Part shown: piece after piece, positions 1 to 10,604 of the stretch | Layout: every line of letters starts with the position of its first letter | How positions within the stretch are numbered: position 1 is the stretch's first letter | Assembly (NCBI GenBank): GCA_038503065.1 | Contig: JBCAMK010000003.1 | Location: forward strand, 1,364,001-1,428,000 | Reading direction: 5' to 3' | Source of the DNA: Paragyromitra xinjiangensis | Lineage: Eukaryota > Ascomycota > Pezizomycetes > Pezizales > Discinaceae | Length of the DNA stretch: 64,000 nt | Program-made: the position numbers and the translations under genes | The notes under the pieces: generated by a model | Databases searched by the model: none | What the model saw: the letters and a program-made list of their open reading frames with translations, nothing else | What the model was told of the DNA's origin: nothing

Positions 1-219
1 GAAGTGTGGAACGTTACGATGGACAAAGTTTTTGAAAAGAAAGAGGGTGAGAAAGGCGAGGTGAAGGTGGAGGGGAAGGTTAGAGTTAAGGCGTGTGTGG
101 TGAGGGATGTGAAGAAACGTTTCCAGGAGGTTGGGTTTGGAAGCGGGATGTTCGCAGATCATAGTCCCAAGCGTTATGAAGTGGCGTTAGATGCTTTGAA
201 GAGAGGGGTAGAAGGATGA
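1..219 (+). CDS. 3' end of an unidentified protein-coding gene (partial)
   Basis: Frame 1 is open from the first base of the window to a TGA at 217-219, so this is the C-terminal part (72 codons) of a gene that begins to the left. The visible residues are Lys/Glu/Val-rich at first (repeated KGEVKVEGK-like segments), followed by a more complex tail containing GFGSGMFADHSPKRYEVALD. I do not recognise the family. The initiation site lies outside the window; the GTG and internal ATG codons seen here are not convincing starts. An intron boundary inside the fragment cannot be excluded. Confidence 0.45.
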   Translation, partial: EVWNVTMDKVFEKKEGEKGEVKVEGKVRVKACVVRDVKKRFQEVGFGSGMFADHSPKRYEVALDALKRGVEG

Positions 220-1350
220 CTTATATATGAGATTAGAAACAGCGCAGAGATGGTAATCATTCAGAATCATATACGGGCATGAATTATAGGATGGATTAAA
301 GATGGAGTCGGTATATACCATGTAGCACTGGCTTGCAACTCCTGATTTTTATTTTTATTTTTATATATCACACGAATTATCTAAAATAAGCTTACTTTTT
401 GTGGCTAGGGAAGGGTAGAGTTTTGGAAAGTGTCCACATTTCATTAAAGTACCGCGGAGCATCCACTTAGCACAATTCCTTTCGAATTTTTCGAGAGACT
501 GTGTCTCTAGGTTACCAAGATAATCATGGATATCGAACATTTTAATATCCTCAGTCACGTTACTCGGGGGACAGTAATTATGATGATTCTGTGCTGAAAA
601 CCGGTTTCCATGAATGGGTGAGACGAGTTTACAATGTAGGTTGCAAGATCCATTCTGATCCATCGTGTTTGAGCCTTCTTTAGCCTTAGTTATCGTGATT
701 TATGGTATGATTAGGGGTCTAGGAGCTGCCGATCTGGAAAATTTGACTTATCAAGTATGTACGAGAGCGAAGTGAGTCTAGGTCATGTGTTCTTGTGGAA
801 ATTAGATTTTTCGAATGATTAAAGGTTGTTTATTTGGGGAAGTTATTAGCGATGTAGAAAATAATAGAGTTTTCATATTGAATTTCACTCGCTAAGATGT
901 CGTATCCTTCAAGTTGAATACTCGCGCGAAACCCCTATTGGTGGATGCTAGTTGGTGATGTGCCTGTTGAAAGCAGGTACCCAAGGCATACATGTTAATT
1001 CAGGCCCCAAGTATCAGGCTCAAAATAAAAGACTGGCCCATGATATCCCAATAGGAAATACAAACTGCTTCGAGACCTAAACATTCCATCCCACATAAAA
1101 ATTTTGGGGTACTGATACTCTCCTTATAATTGCGCACAAATATAATTGTGGGTCAACCAATTTGAGAATCCACCAACTCAAACTAGTGCGACATAACTTT
1201 CTATGATTTTGAAGGGACTACCGTATTTAAATTGCCCTCTATTATAGGAAATATACTCAAATCTTCGAATAAGATGCTCTCGGCGTATCAGCTAATGAAA
1301 TGCATCACACGGTAACCTAAGGAGGAATTTTAGTAGTGGCCCTTTTGAAC
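220..1350. other. Intergenic region with no firm gene
   Basis: AT-rich spacer between the partial gene and the 3' end of TRM44. Apart from a weak 100-codon minus-strand reading frame at 361-663, I see no gene, RNA gene or repeat in it. Confidence 0.5.
361..663 (-). CDS. Possible small hypothetical protein, 100 aa
   Basis: An ATG-initiated minus-strand frame of 100 codons with a mixed, non-repetitive composition (six Cys, several His) and no obvious low-complexity bias. No domain is recognised. Nothing in the flanks (splice sites, neighbouring coding signal) supports it strongly, and a frame this long can occur by chance. It is kept as a weak candidate only. Confidence 0.2.
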   Translation of the reverse strand: MDQNGSCNLHCKLVSPIHGNRFSAQNHHNYCPPSNVTEDIKMFDIHDYLGNLETQSLEKFERNCAKWMLRGTLMKCGHFPKLYPSLATKSKLILDNSCDI

Positions 1351-2991
1351 CTACGTCTTCCTTAATGCCAATGCCTTTTCTGCCCATCCAACACCCCCAC
1401 CCTCTCGCTCCAAAACTTCCTCTACGCTCAGTTTTCCATCATTGCAGATCCTGCCAATGAGACCAATATTTCGAGTGCTGGGAATCCTCAACACCTCTCT
1501 CTCAACCACATAGCCGATATCTTCTGCGATAGATGCAACCCATTCCACAAGAGAAGCGTATTCGCTGCTGACTGTTCCAATCCTTGTAGTCTTTTCGATT
1601 TTTCCAACATTACTTTCGACAGTACTCGCAATTTTTGTGGACTTGTGTCTGTGCTTGTATCCCGAGAGATTGTGAGAACAGCATGGAATAATTAAGAATT
1701 GCGAATTTGCAGCTTTAGAGAGAAGTGGTGTCCATCCGGTTAGTTCGTCAGCATGGTTGGAAATAATAAACGTCCCCTTACGGAACCTCCCGTCATGTAT
1801 TCCTAGCATGGTTCCTCCTTCATCCAAGGCGCTTTTCGCTAGAACTCTTTCTTGCTCCGATCTCTCTATACCCCCCAAATCTCCTGCCCTCTCCATCTCA
1901 TCTGTCAACATCCACGGTATCAAAACCATCTCATAGAGGTTCTGCTGGGTCTCCTCGTCGAACGTAGACCAAGTCATTCTCTTCCTCGCATCAAACCCGT
2001 ACCCTTTATACCCCTCTTTCAATAAAATATCTACTAACACCCCATTACCACATCCGATATCCACAAATCCCGGAAAGCCCACTTTCCCATGAACTGGGTC
2101 ATCCACAATTTTCGAACCATACATATCATCCCAGAGCTCAATTAAAAATGCTGCAATCAAGATATCCTCAAAGACATGTTTCTTCGGATCAGTCTTCTCA
2201 ACCCATCCCGCCATCAGCCGCGACGCATGTCGAAGCCGCAGTTTCAAATACGTGTCTTGGGAGCGCTCCCTCGGTATTACGAGATCATGGTGAACTCGTT
2301 TTTCGTAACCGTTAACATTTCCATTGCCGACTTTGATGATGCGTTCTATTAACCGAAGAGCTGTCCTCTCAAGACGTGTAGTCAAAGGTGCTAAAGATTC
2401 GAAGAGAAGATAATGTATCGAAATTTTGTTTTGCTCTTCTGTTTTTAGAAGAACGTTCTCTTCATGCAGGAACGCCACAGCCTTGACAGCGGGGAGATAA
2501 TATGGCAATTCTTCAACAGCGGAAGCATGAGCCAGATATACAACAAGAGTCTTCTTTTTCCAGAGACTCTCAGGTGCCCGATCCTCCTCGAAGAAAATAC
2601 ACGTTTGATTCGCAGCCTTGTCGCGTTCAGGGTTCCGCGGTACAAACTTCCGTACAACCTTCCGAGTGGACGAGAACCCCCGCATTTCGATATTATGCGC
2701 TAGGACGTCGGCTTCTGGCTTGTCACCGTGAAGATTCCAGGAAGCAGGCCCTTCGACGATATCATTTTCAGGAGTAAGACTGTCAAACAAGATATCTGCC
2801 CGCAGAATCCAAGAAGTGTTGTAATTTGGATTCAAAATCATATCCTGCATCGTTTCTAGAAAGATCTGCGACGAGAAAGAACAAGGCCTTTCGAGGATAG
2901 GCTTCCACAATATTTCTTGACATTTGTGAGTGTCATAGTGACGCAGGCTTGGGAAAATATGCGATAAATTGGTAACTTTGGCGGATTTCAT
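1351..2991 (-). CDS. TRM44: tRNA(Ser) (uracil-44-2'-O)-methyltransferase, Trm44 family
   Basis: A protein of 546 aa from the first ATG; yeast Trm44 is of similar length. It is expected to 2'-O-methylate U44 of tRNA-Ser in the cytoplasm with S-adenosylmethionine. Visible support: a class I methyltransferase motif VDIGCGNGVLVDILLKEGY near residues 308-326 followed by GFDARKR, and a later LIIPCCSHNLSGYKHR near residue 430, both characteristic of this family. The N-terminal part contains ILERPCSF and LRADILFDS, resembling the usual Trm44 N-terminus. The frame continues upstream of 2991 to about 3135, but only with non-ATG codons; an additional 5' exon is possible because the residues just upstream also look plausible. 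The stop is TAA or equivalent at 1351-1353. Assignment is from recalled family motifs, not a search. Confidence 0.85.
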   Translation of the reverse strand: MKSAKVTNLSHIFPSLRHYDTHKCQEILWKPILERPCSFSSQIFLETMQDMILNPNYNTSWILRADILFDSLTPENDIVEGPASWNLHGDKPEADVLAHNIEMRGFSSTRKVVRKFVPRNPERDKAANQTCIFFEEDRAPESLWKKKTLVVYLAHASAVEELPYYLPAVKAVAFLHEENVLLKTEEQNKISIHYLLFESLAPLTTRLERTALRLIERIIKVGNGNVNGYEKRVHHDLVIPRERSQDTYLKLRLRHASRLMAGWVEKTDPKKHVFEDILIAAFLIELWDDMYGSKIVDDPVHGKVGFPGFVDIGCGNGVLVDILLKEGYKGYGFDARKRMTWSTFDEETQQNLYEMVLIPWMLTDEMERAGDLGGIERSEQERVLAKSALDEGGTMLGIHDGRFRKGTFIISNHADELTGWTPLLSKAANSQFLIIPCCSHNLSGYKHRHKSTKIASTVESNVGKIEKTTRIGTVSSEYASLVEWVASIAEDIGYVVEREVLRIPSTRNIGLIGRICNDGKLSVEEVLEREGGGVGWAEKALALRKT

Positions 2992-3396
2992 AGTTGAAGA
3001 ATGAGGAGGATAGGAAACCTCTGGGGCTGGATTAGGTTGGTGTTGGAGGGATACAAAGCTGACAATACATGAAAATGTATCAATATTAGATCCTCTTAAA
3101 AAATAACGAGTTTTTATTCTGTGTGATTCAATCAACTTTGGAAGAGGCTCAACCTTTAATTTTTTTGAAATAGAGAAAAGTGACAGTTACTTTGCCAAGC
3201 CCCCATACATGTAGTTATGGTATATCACTCCCTCACTACAATGTCCCAGAAAATAAGCAGTTACAAAATAGATCTAGCACACTCATGAACTACTAATAAA
3301 TTAAAAGTGCCCCCAGAAATGATCCCCACTGGTATTAGATTACCGTCAGCCCCCTAACGCCTAACCCCCAGCTCAGCCACCATACTACCGTCATAA
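2992..3396. other. Intergenic, 5' of TRM44
   Basis: Carries the TRM44 promoter or a missed first exon and the 3' flank of the MYND gene. One TACATGTA palindrome is at 3206-3213. Nothing else is recognised. Confidence 0.5.
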
Positions 3397-4614
3397 CTAG
3401 GACCCCAGGAAGAACAACTCAACCGGAAAGTGATGCATGCCAAAAGCGTTTAGGTCTGGTGACTCCCAGAGGTCAAGAAAATCTTCTTCGCTAGCCTCAG
3501 GGTCTTCGAGTGCTTTTAACCAGCGCTTCTCGCAGTTAGTCGTCCCGTGACTCTTTCTATCTCCCTCAATAATTTCCTCCTCAGCCACATTACTCGACTT
3601 AGTCTCCCTTCCGAGAAATGGAAAGAGATATGTGCTAATATCTTCGATTGAGGGTATTGTAAAAATACCCGTAGCTTGTGGAGGAAATTTAATCTTATAT
3701 TCGTCTTCTCCGAGATAAATATAATTTTCTTTGAGGCGTTTCTGACCTAGCTTGTCCAACAGATCGTGAATTATCTTGCATTCGGATTGATGTGCGGGCA
3801 AGTGGGTTTTGGTGAAGCCCCACTGAAACTTTTTGCATTGCTCACTGCAGTAAGACCTATAGCCGCAGTTTTCACATCTGTATCCTTGCGAATTCGGGAT
3901 AAAGAGCCTTAGGCAACTGGTGCAAATTAGCAACTGTTTCAATTCATCAACTTGATAGTTTTGACCCCATGCACTTATGACCGTTTCCGCTGAGCTTCCT
4001 ACTAAACACTTCAAGGATACCCTTGGACTGGAGATACTGATGCGTCGATCCGCCGTGAGGCCCGCTTTTAAAAAAAGAACGGTGAGAAGACCAGCCAAGG
4101 TTTCGTCGGAGCAGCTGAGTGAGGATGGGGCGAATAGCTCCTCGGTCCCATAGAGCACCCGAGCTGTCCCCGAAATAAAGAATTGAAAGACCCCTGCTGC
4201 AATCAGGTCTAGCGGACATTCCCCAGACGAAGTTTGTGCTTGGTGTGATGCCCTGAGAGGCATGCAAATTGGGGGTTGATCAAAGCTGTTGAGAGCGGAG
4301 AAGACCAGGACCAGACGAGGAGGACCTGTCATTCCTGGGGGTGACTCCATAAGAAAGAAGCACCATTCATTTTCTATATTGCCAGTGTGCTGGAGAAAGT
4401 TGATCCGTGCTGGTGTCGGGAGGTTCCGATACTCCGCAACTAACTGCTGGAAAACGGAAAAGAAATCGGAACCTTCCCCTTCAGAATATCGCGTGGGCCT
4501 ATTTTATAACTTGTAAACTATAAACTGGTGGCTGAGAGGCAAGCAAAAGGAATCGGGATTGAGGACTCACGATTTTGGTGATTCACCACCTCTTGATTCT
4601 CCGCGATTATCCAT
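3397..4614 (-). CDS. MYND-type zinc-finger protein, 381 aa
   Basis: Two exons, 4614-4571 and 4498-3397, joined across a 72-nt intron (donor GTGAGT, acceptor AAATAG, phase 2). The first exon gives only 14 complete codons, but the join is in frame and continues into clearly coding sequence (SDFFSVFQQLVAEYRNLP), so the ATG at 4614 is preferred over the internal Met at 4350. A MYND zinc finger lies at about residues 206-256: CTSC, then CENC, YCSEQCKK and HLPAHQSEC, giving the C-x2-C / C-x2-C / C-x3-C / H-x3-C ligand pattern. MYND fingers bind proline-rich partners. The N-terminal 200 residues have no domain I recognise, and there is no SET domain. The C-terminal 120 residues are mostly acidic and end in a hydrophobic FPVELFFLGS. 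Function beyond protein binding is unknown. Confidence 0.8.
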
Positions 4615-5604
4615 CCGAAAGCTAAGCGATAGAGAATAGAACCCGTGAAAATGAAGAAGAGGTAGTTTGGAATTGCTCAAGGCGGTTGAATCTTGCAAAT
4701 TATGAGGTGGAGGTGGAGAAGGACGTAAAGCTCTAGCACGTATTTGATGACTCCTGACGTTAAGGCTTAACTACCCCCAAGCAGAAATACATGTAATAGA
4801 TCCCTCAAAAGCTTATGTAGTACCCCAACAACCTCTTGTTAAAGTCATTGAATTAGAGAGAGCCTCCTAAAGCAAGTGAATATCGATCCTAAGACTAACT
4901 CACAACTACAGAATTAACGGCTTATAGAACTCGCCGGTGCTGAGTGCTGTTACATCTTAGGTCACACTAGGCTGGCCCGCAAAAAATTCACCACACCCCG
5001 AAAGGTGATGATGGCGTTGTTGACCTGGGATAAGAGCTTGAGCTCCTTCCGATTACTGGCATCTATAAGGGTATCTGGAAGCAGGTTGACTAAAGAACGG
5101 TTTGAGGAAGATTACAATGGAACTAGGGTCTTGATAATAGAAAGTAAGAGTGCAGTTGCATGTGCCAACTTCTGGTGCTTGCGGAGGTGATGCGTGTAAA
5201 GAACTGATAGAATTTGAAAAACATAGCCCTTCAGCGAAAGTTTTTGAACGCAGGCCATACTACGAGGCTGAAAATAATTCAAACAAGAGAAACACTCACT
5301 CACTCATTAATAAGACAATAGAGGTAATGAAACACCAACAAATCAGCATGATGTAATACCAAAGTTCACAGCGATTTTCGGTGGTAGGACACTTGGAGTA
5401 GTCTCATATTTACTAGTACCTTGTACAAAGATGGTCGTAGCCTGACTGATATTCAGCTATTTTGGGTTTTCGGATTTCCATTAACCAAAGCGAGTGCCGC
5501 AGGCAAGAACTTATGTTACTTTCGCTTTAATCTAGGCCAACCTTACCACCATTGATCTAAGATTACATGTAGTTTCAGATCTTGAATTTCCCCAGTGTAC
5601 CCAT
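4615..5604. other. Intergenic region
   Basis: Contains the MYND gene promoter and the 3' flank of the pectate lyase. TACATGTA palindromes lie at 4788-4795 and 5564-5571. Short open frames at 5005-5356 have no support. Confidence 0.5.
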
Positions 5605-6863
5605 TTACCAGGTCAAAATGGCGCCCTGGTTTGCTGCCACAATACTAGTTGCACTCGTCACAGAGTAAAGAGTGTACGTATACGGAACACTCGTCAACGT
5701 CCCCGTTGGAGCAGCATTAGTACCTCCCCCAAGATCACAGTCACGCAAGACTGCATAGCCTCCGTCTTCAATGACACATTTTTTGATACCACTCCAGACT
5801 GTGCCCTCGATAAGCATCTGGGCACCAAGGCGAGTATTGATGGCATCTTCCATGGTCTCATACCAGCCATTGATGATGTGACCTGAAAAGCGCAAAAAAC
5901 TGTCAGCGGATCCCCTCCCAATAATGAACGCTCATAGCAATAAAATCAACCAGATAAAGAAATAGGTAACGAACTAGTTCCGAAGCGTAGACTTGGGCCA
6001 CGTGAATAAACATTCTTGAAATGGCACTGGTAATAGGTCACCCTAAGGGCTCCTGTGTCTTCGGCACCATTGTTATCGCTATGGCCGATGAGAGATCCTT
6101 TCCAGTGATCATGGAAGTACACGTTCGAGACCGTAATATAATCTGCGGCATGGGTGATATCGAGTAGACCGTCGTAGTAGTCCTAAATTGTTCCCATACA
6201 TAAGCCTTCACCCAACTAATATAATGATCCAAGTATTGGTATATAGATTAATAAGGTACCTTGCTATGATCCTGATCGGCTGAAAGTTCAACATGGTCGA
6301 CCCAGACATTAGTAGCAAGCTGGATACCGATTCCATCAATAGGGGCAAGACATTTCTGAATCTTGAGGTTCCGAATGATGACATTCTTCTTTTCCAAAAC
6401 CCTCAGACCAACACCGACCAAAGCTAGTTTTGTAAAACAGGTGATCAGCAATTATTTCCCTTGAAGTACCAATAATAGTTCCGAGCAAAGGTTCTTGAGG
6501 GTAAACACATACTCGCCCCTCCGCTCCCAAGAATCGACTTATTCGATCCAACTAACACAGCTTCGTTCCCGGTGATAGTACCAGTAACAACAACAATTCT
6601 TGCAACGTCATCCGCGACGGCAGTTCTAAGAGCATCTAGTGAAGAGACAGTTGTTGTTGCCCCACCACTTCCACCACTCGTCCTATACCGCGATCATGAA
6701 TTTCAGTTCTTGTATAGAATAAGAGGGGAAACTTTAGACCTTACCCGCCATTGAGAGTGCCGTATCCGACTGTGCACTTATCGTTAACAGAAGCGGCGAA
6801 AGCATGCTGGATGGATGTCAACGCAGCTGCTAGAGCTCCAAAAAGTATGACTGAAGTCTTCAT
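5605..6863 (-). CDS. Secreted pectate lyase, polysaccharide lyase family 1, 312 aa
   Basis: Five exons: 6863-6745, 6682-6513, 6423-6260, 6182-5975 and 5882-5605. Every join is in frame and the total is 313 codons. The enzyme cleaves alpha-1,4 polygalacturonate by calcium-dependent beta-elimination outside the cell. The N-terminus (MKTSVILFGALAAALTSIQHA) is a signal peptide of about 20 residues. Family 1 landmarks are present: NVWVDHVELS near 135-144, DGLLDI at 155-160, FHDHWKGSLIGHSDN near 174-188, and RGPSLRFGT at 212-220 with the catalytic-type Arg pair (R212/R217). Length matches short fungal PL1 enzymes. Intron 4 (5974-5883) has a GTTCGT donor, unusual but needed for the frame. No disruption is seen, so the gene looks functional; it suggests plant cell-wall degradation. 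Confidence 0.92.
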
Positions 6864-8256
6864 TCTATCTATTTTTCTTCAGCTATACCGCAAATATCAA
6901 GCGTGACTACAAAGATAGAAAGACCCAAAGATCCATTTTATATCCTCTCCTGAAATCCTGTGGTTCGGGTTAACACAAAGTGAATTCCTGACAGACAGTG
7001 TTCTTTCAACCGAGTGAACGAAAGCTCGCCACATTGTCGGGATCCGGGCCACTATTACCATCTCAAATCGAGGCTCCAAAGGAAGGGAGAGCTGTAGGTT
7101 CCCCTATGCAGGCATAACTATAGTTTCTAAGTGAAATCCATGGTTCCTGGAACCTGATCACCCGGAAGATCGACAGCAAGAGGTAATTAGGGGAATGGTC
7201 CGATGCACTCCATCAAATTATTACCATGTTAATACCTACTCAATTCTGCTACTAACTAGAAGGAAGCACATGCTTTCGGATTACTTACTCGGTAAGAATT
7301 AGTCCGGGTCATATCCCAAAAATTACATATGCCGGGTTGATGGCTAGTGTAACCCTCCAGCACTATGATTCGGCCCAAAACCGAGAGTAGTAATACCCCA
7401 CAGCTCGAGAAAATTTCCCCACGTTATATCACAAATTTAAGAACTTTTTTATCTCAATAAATTTGTGATCCAACACGCTTGAAAAAATGCGGGGGCAGCA
7501 TTAGGCCCCGAGGCTTAAAGTTTGAAGTTATCATAAACGGATTAATTCTACCCAGGCAATACCTAGCTGCCAAATTTCAACAAATTGAGCACCCTAGCAA
7601 ACGGCAAAACCAACTCCCTTAAATCGAAAGGCAATATGTAGTCTACGGGTCAGTCATATATACCATTAAGAAACGCCGCCCATAACTTAGGGTTTGTTCT
7701 GATCATCCCACAAAGTATTTTTTCAAAGCCTAAAAATATTTTATATATATAGCTACCCCTCGAAACTTCGTGAGTACCCGATCGTTACAGGTCTTGGTTA
7801 AGCTAAAAACACAAATTATCTCTCAGCAGCAGAAGGACATTATAGAAAGGTGCGGGGGTAAAAATATGAAACAGCCACGCACAAGCACCTAGCTATCGAT
7901 ATATCCGAAAAGAAAGAAAGAAAAAACCTCAAACCGAGAGAAACACGAGACCCACAATAACATCCAAGCATGATGAACCAGTCCCCCAAAATGACTATAT
8001 CCCGCCAAACCCGAAACTTGGTTATTAGTACCAACGAATCCTAAGGAAAAACAAAAAATTATTTCCACACTCTACCGATCATCTCCCCGATCATCTCCCC
8101 CATTCTACACCTTAGCTTTTTTCACCACGGTATTCCCAAATTTCCCCGTTCTTCCCATCTTCGCGGACCCTCGCCAGTGGGTAGAAATGACGTAAGTAGT
8201 TAGCAATCCGCCCCACATTACATCGCGTTACACCCAAAATTAATTGACGCCTCGCC
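6864..8256. other. Intergenic region upstream of the pectate lyase
   Basis: About 1.4 kb with no convincing gene. It holds the pectate lyase promoter at its left end. A 12-bp direct repeat (GATCATCTCCCC twice) lies at 8077-8100. Small frames at 6897-7079 and 7840-8034 are judged chance. Confidence 0.5.
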
Positions 8257-9488
8257 CTATATCGCAGAACTCTCCTTCCTAAGCCCTTGGATACTTGCTA
8301 TATCCTCCGCAATCCTAATCCCTTCGATCTTTACTCTAACCTCATTCATTTCCAAGGTTTCCTGACTGGGTATCCCTAGCTCTGAATCAGGAAGCTGCAT
8401 TATGCTTAGGTCACCATGCCTTGCTCTCTTAAGTGACTTAAATTCGTGGATCTCGCCTGGCTCGTCGTCGGAGCTCGAGTAGTCGGAAAGGTCTCGAGCT
8501 AGGTGTTCGCGATGTGTGATGACCCCCGGTACGTTGGAGATAAGGGGGATTGTAATGATTCTAGCAGAAGACAGATGACGACTCCTCTTACCAGTAACAG
8601 CTACAATCTATTTTTATCGTTAGGATATAGATAATACTCTCCAGGGGTTCATTGGATTAGACTTACTAGTGCAGGTTCACGTGTCACTTTACGTCCCATA
8701 ACACCCCCTCCATTCCGTTCCTCCATTCGTTCTGTAAAAACCGCTTTGCTTATCAAGTACCTTCTCTTCGGTTCTAGTATCTCCTCGCGGTTGTTCTTAT
8801 TCGTAGATACGACTTCAAGAGTCTGCAAAATACCTTTAAAGAACTGCATATTACCTTCATTGAACGCTTTGACAAGCATATCTCCAATGTGCATCCACAT
8901 TTTGACCTCTGCTGTATCCCTTTTAAATTTTGATTTAACAGTATGAAAATACTGCGCATGTGCTGAATTTTGGCAAAGCTTTATCGGATTAGTAGGATCT
9001 AAGAGCTTACAGGTGAGTGTCTCCACAGCTTTCTCCATATCGCTGATAACGCGATAGTGAATTGAATGAATGATTTGCAACTCGAAGCCTTCAGAAGATG
9101 GCATTCTCGCACCCATACCGCGCAATGCAATAACGGTGGCCCAGAGTGTAGTACATGCGGAATCAGCGCCCCTGAAAAGCTCCACAAATTTGTAAAGATC
9201 GTTATGTGGTTTGATCATATTAAGAACCGTCATCATAGAATCCCGAGCAACAAAAAGCTCAGCAAGCTCCATTTCCGCATGGGGTTCAGGCCAGTTTGAG
9301 ATGGCCGGTATCTCTTTACGTTTCCCCTTAGGGGTAAGCTTGGGGCGGATTTTCCTCTCCTTCTTGGCTGCAGCACTCCTCTCGTGAACTTCATGGATTC
9401 GGTTATCCTTTTCACTTCGTGTAAGTAGGATAGACGCTTCGATTTCCCGGATTTGGGCTGCTGGGCCATGATTCCTCGTCCTGACCAT
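8257..9488 (-). CDS. Uncharacterised protein A, paralogue of the gene at 10605-12175
   Basis: Predicted two-exon gene of 383 aa: exon 1 is 9488-8667 and exon 2 is 8586-8257. The donor CTA|GTAAGT is strong. The paralogue's homologous frame in exon 2 is only reached with a TAAG acceptor ending at 8587; the more usual TAG at about 8540 would throw the frame out. Exon 1 shares WPEPHAEMEL, a Leu/Met-rich helix containing DSACTTLWATVIALR, and DMEKAVETLTCKLLD with the paralogue. Exon 2 shares SSSDDEPGEI and EVRVKIEGIRI. I do not recognise the family; the predicted protein is helical, soluble, with a basic N-terminus and an acidic serine-rich C-terminal motif. The start is the ATG at 9488; the frame runs a little further upstream only with non-ATG codons. 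Confidence 0.6.
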
Positions 9489-10604
9489 TATGGCTAACGA
9501 ACGTCCCAAACCCTCAAATAGCAGCAATATGCAAAATTGTAGCTATATTAGATACTAGTATAACAGAAGTGAGTGCGTGGTTATTCTCGAAGCAGTGGCG
9601 GCGGTGATGATGGTGGTGTTGGTGGTCGTGGTGGCAGTGGAGGTTGAGATTAGAAGCTGATTCTCGGATAGACCTAGAGACAGGGTTTCACCACACCCTA
9701 TCCCTCCCTACATGTAGGTCTCGACATTTCTCAATACTATGTCAACTCAACGACGCCCACACTATAAATCAAAAATCACTCACAAACAGGTCGGGAAATG
9801 ATTCCATCAAGGCCTTGCGGAGTAGGGACGGCAATCCTCTCTCGACCAAATTTCATTTTTACTTTTTCTCTCTTTACCCTAGAGATCTTCCCTTAACCAA
9901 ACAGGCATTATCCACCCATCACTCATCGACTCTCGTGGTAAGAATTGGTATTGGGGTTAGAGCATCTGATGATGTCTTCAATTCTCCATTCTTATCCTAC
10001 TAAAATCCAACCCAATTCATAGCTTATTAGCAATACCACTATACGGCATGCTACAATACCCCACCGCCCAAGACACTCAGCCCTGCCACAGATGCCGTAT
10101 TCAATGCTTCAATCACACATTCTCCACAAGCTGGATTGATGAAAACAACGACGGGGAACAAAATGGTGACCAAATATAACTCTCCTTGATGAACTGAAAT
10201 AACGTGAAAAGAATACCGAGAAAATTCCCGGATAAAACCTCGAACCTTACCTTAGCCCTCAGATGAGAAAAAAAGCCATATGTACCACCCCAGTCAATTC
10301 TGCAGGGCGCAATGAATGAGTATTACAATCAGTTCATCATCGCCGATACCCCGCAGCCGTAGCCAAAGCAATACATACAGTGATAACCTACCGTACATCT
10401 CAATTAAGCATACTGAGGTTTACCAAAATATATGCAAGTACCATACATACGTATACTTGATAATACAAATCGACATAGACAGATACAAAGAAGAGAAAAA
10501 GAGGCTTTTCGGAAGAAAGCTTTTAACGTGCCACCTAAACAAGAGGCAGCCCACGGGGTGTACTGCCTAGCTGAAGCACAGCAGCAGAGAAGTGGATACT
10601 TCAT
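9489..10604. other. Spacer between paralogues A and B
   Basis: Contains one TACATGTA at 9709-9716 in a perfect ten-base palindrome (CTACATGTAG). A GTGGTGGTG-type simple stretch lies at about 9597-9640. Plus-strand frames at 9644-10003 and 10316-10767 are not supported; the last is largely antisense to gene B. Confidence 0.45.

Noticed and set aside
3397..4350. MYND gene starting at the internal Met at 4350
   Set aside because: Coding sequence continues upstream and joins a first exon at 4614 across a good intron.
8257..8640. Gene A as a frameshifted pseudogene
   Set aside because: An AAG acceptor at 8587 restores the paralogue's frame, and AAG acceptors are needed elsewhere in the window, so decay is not required.
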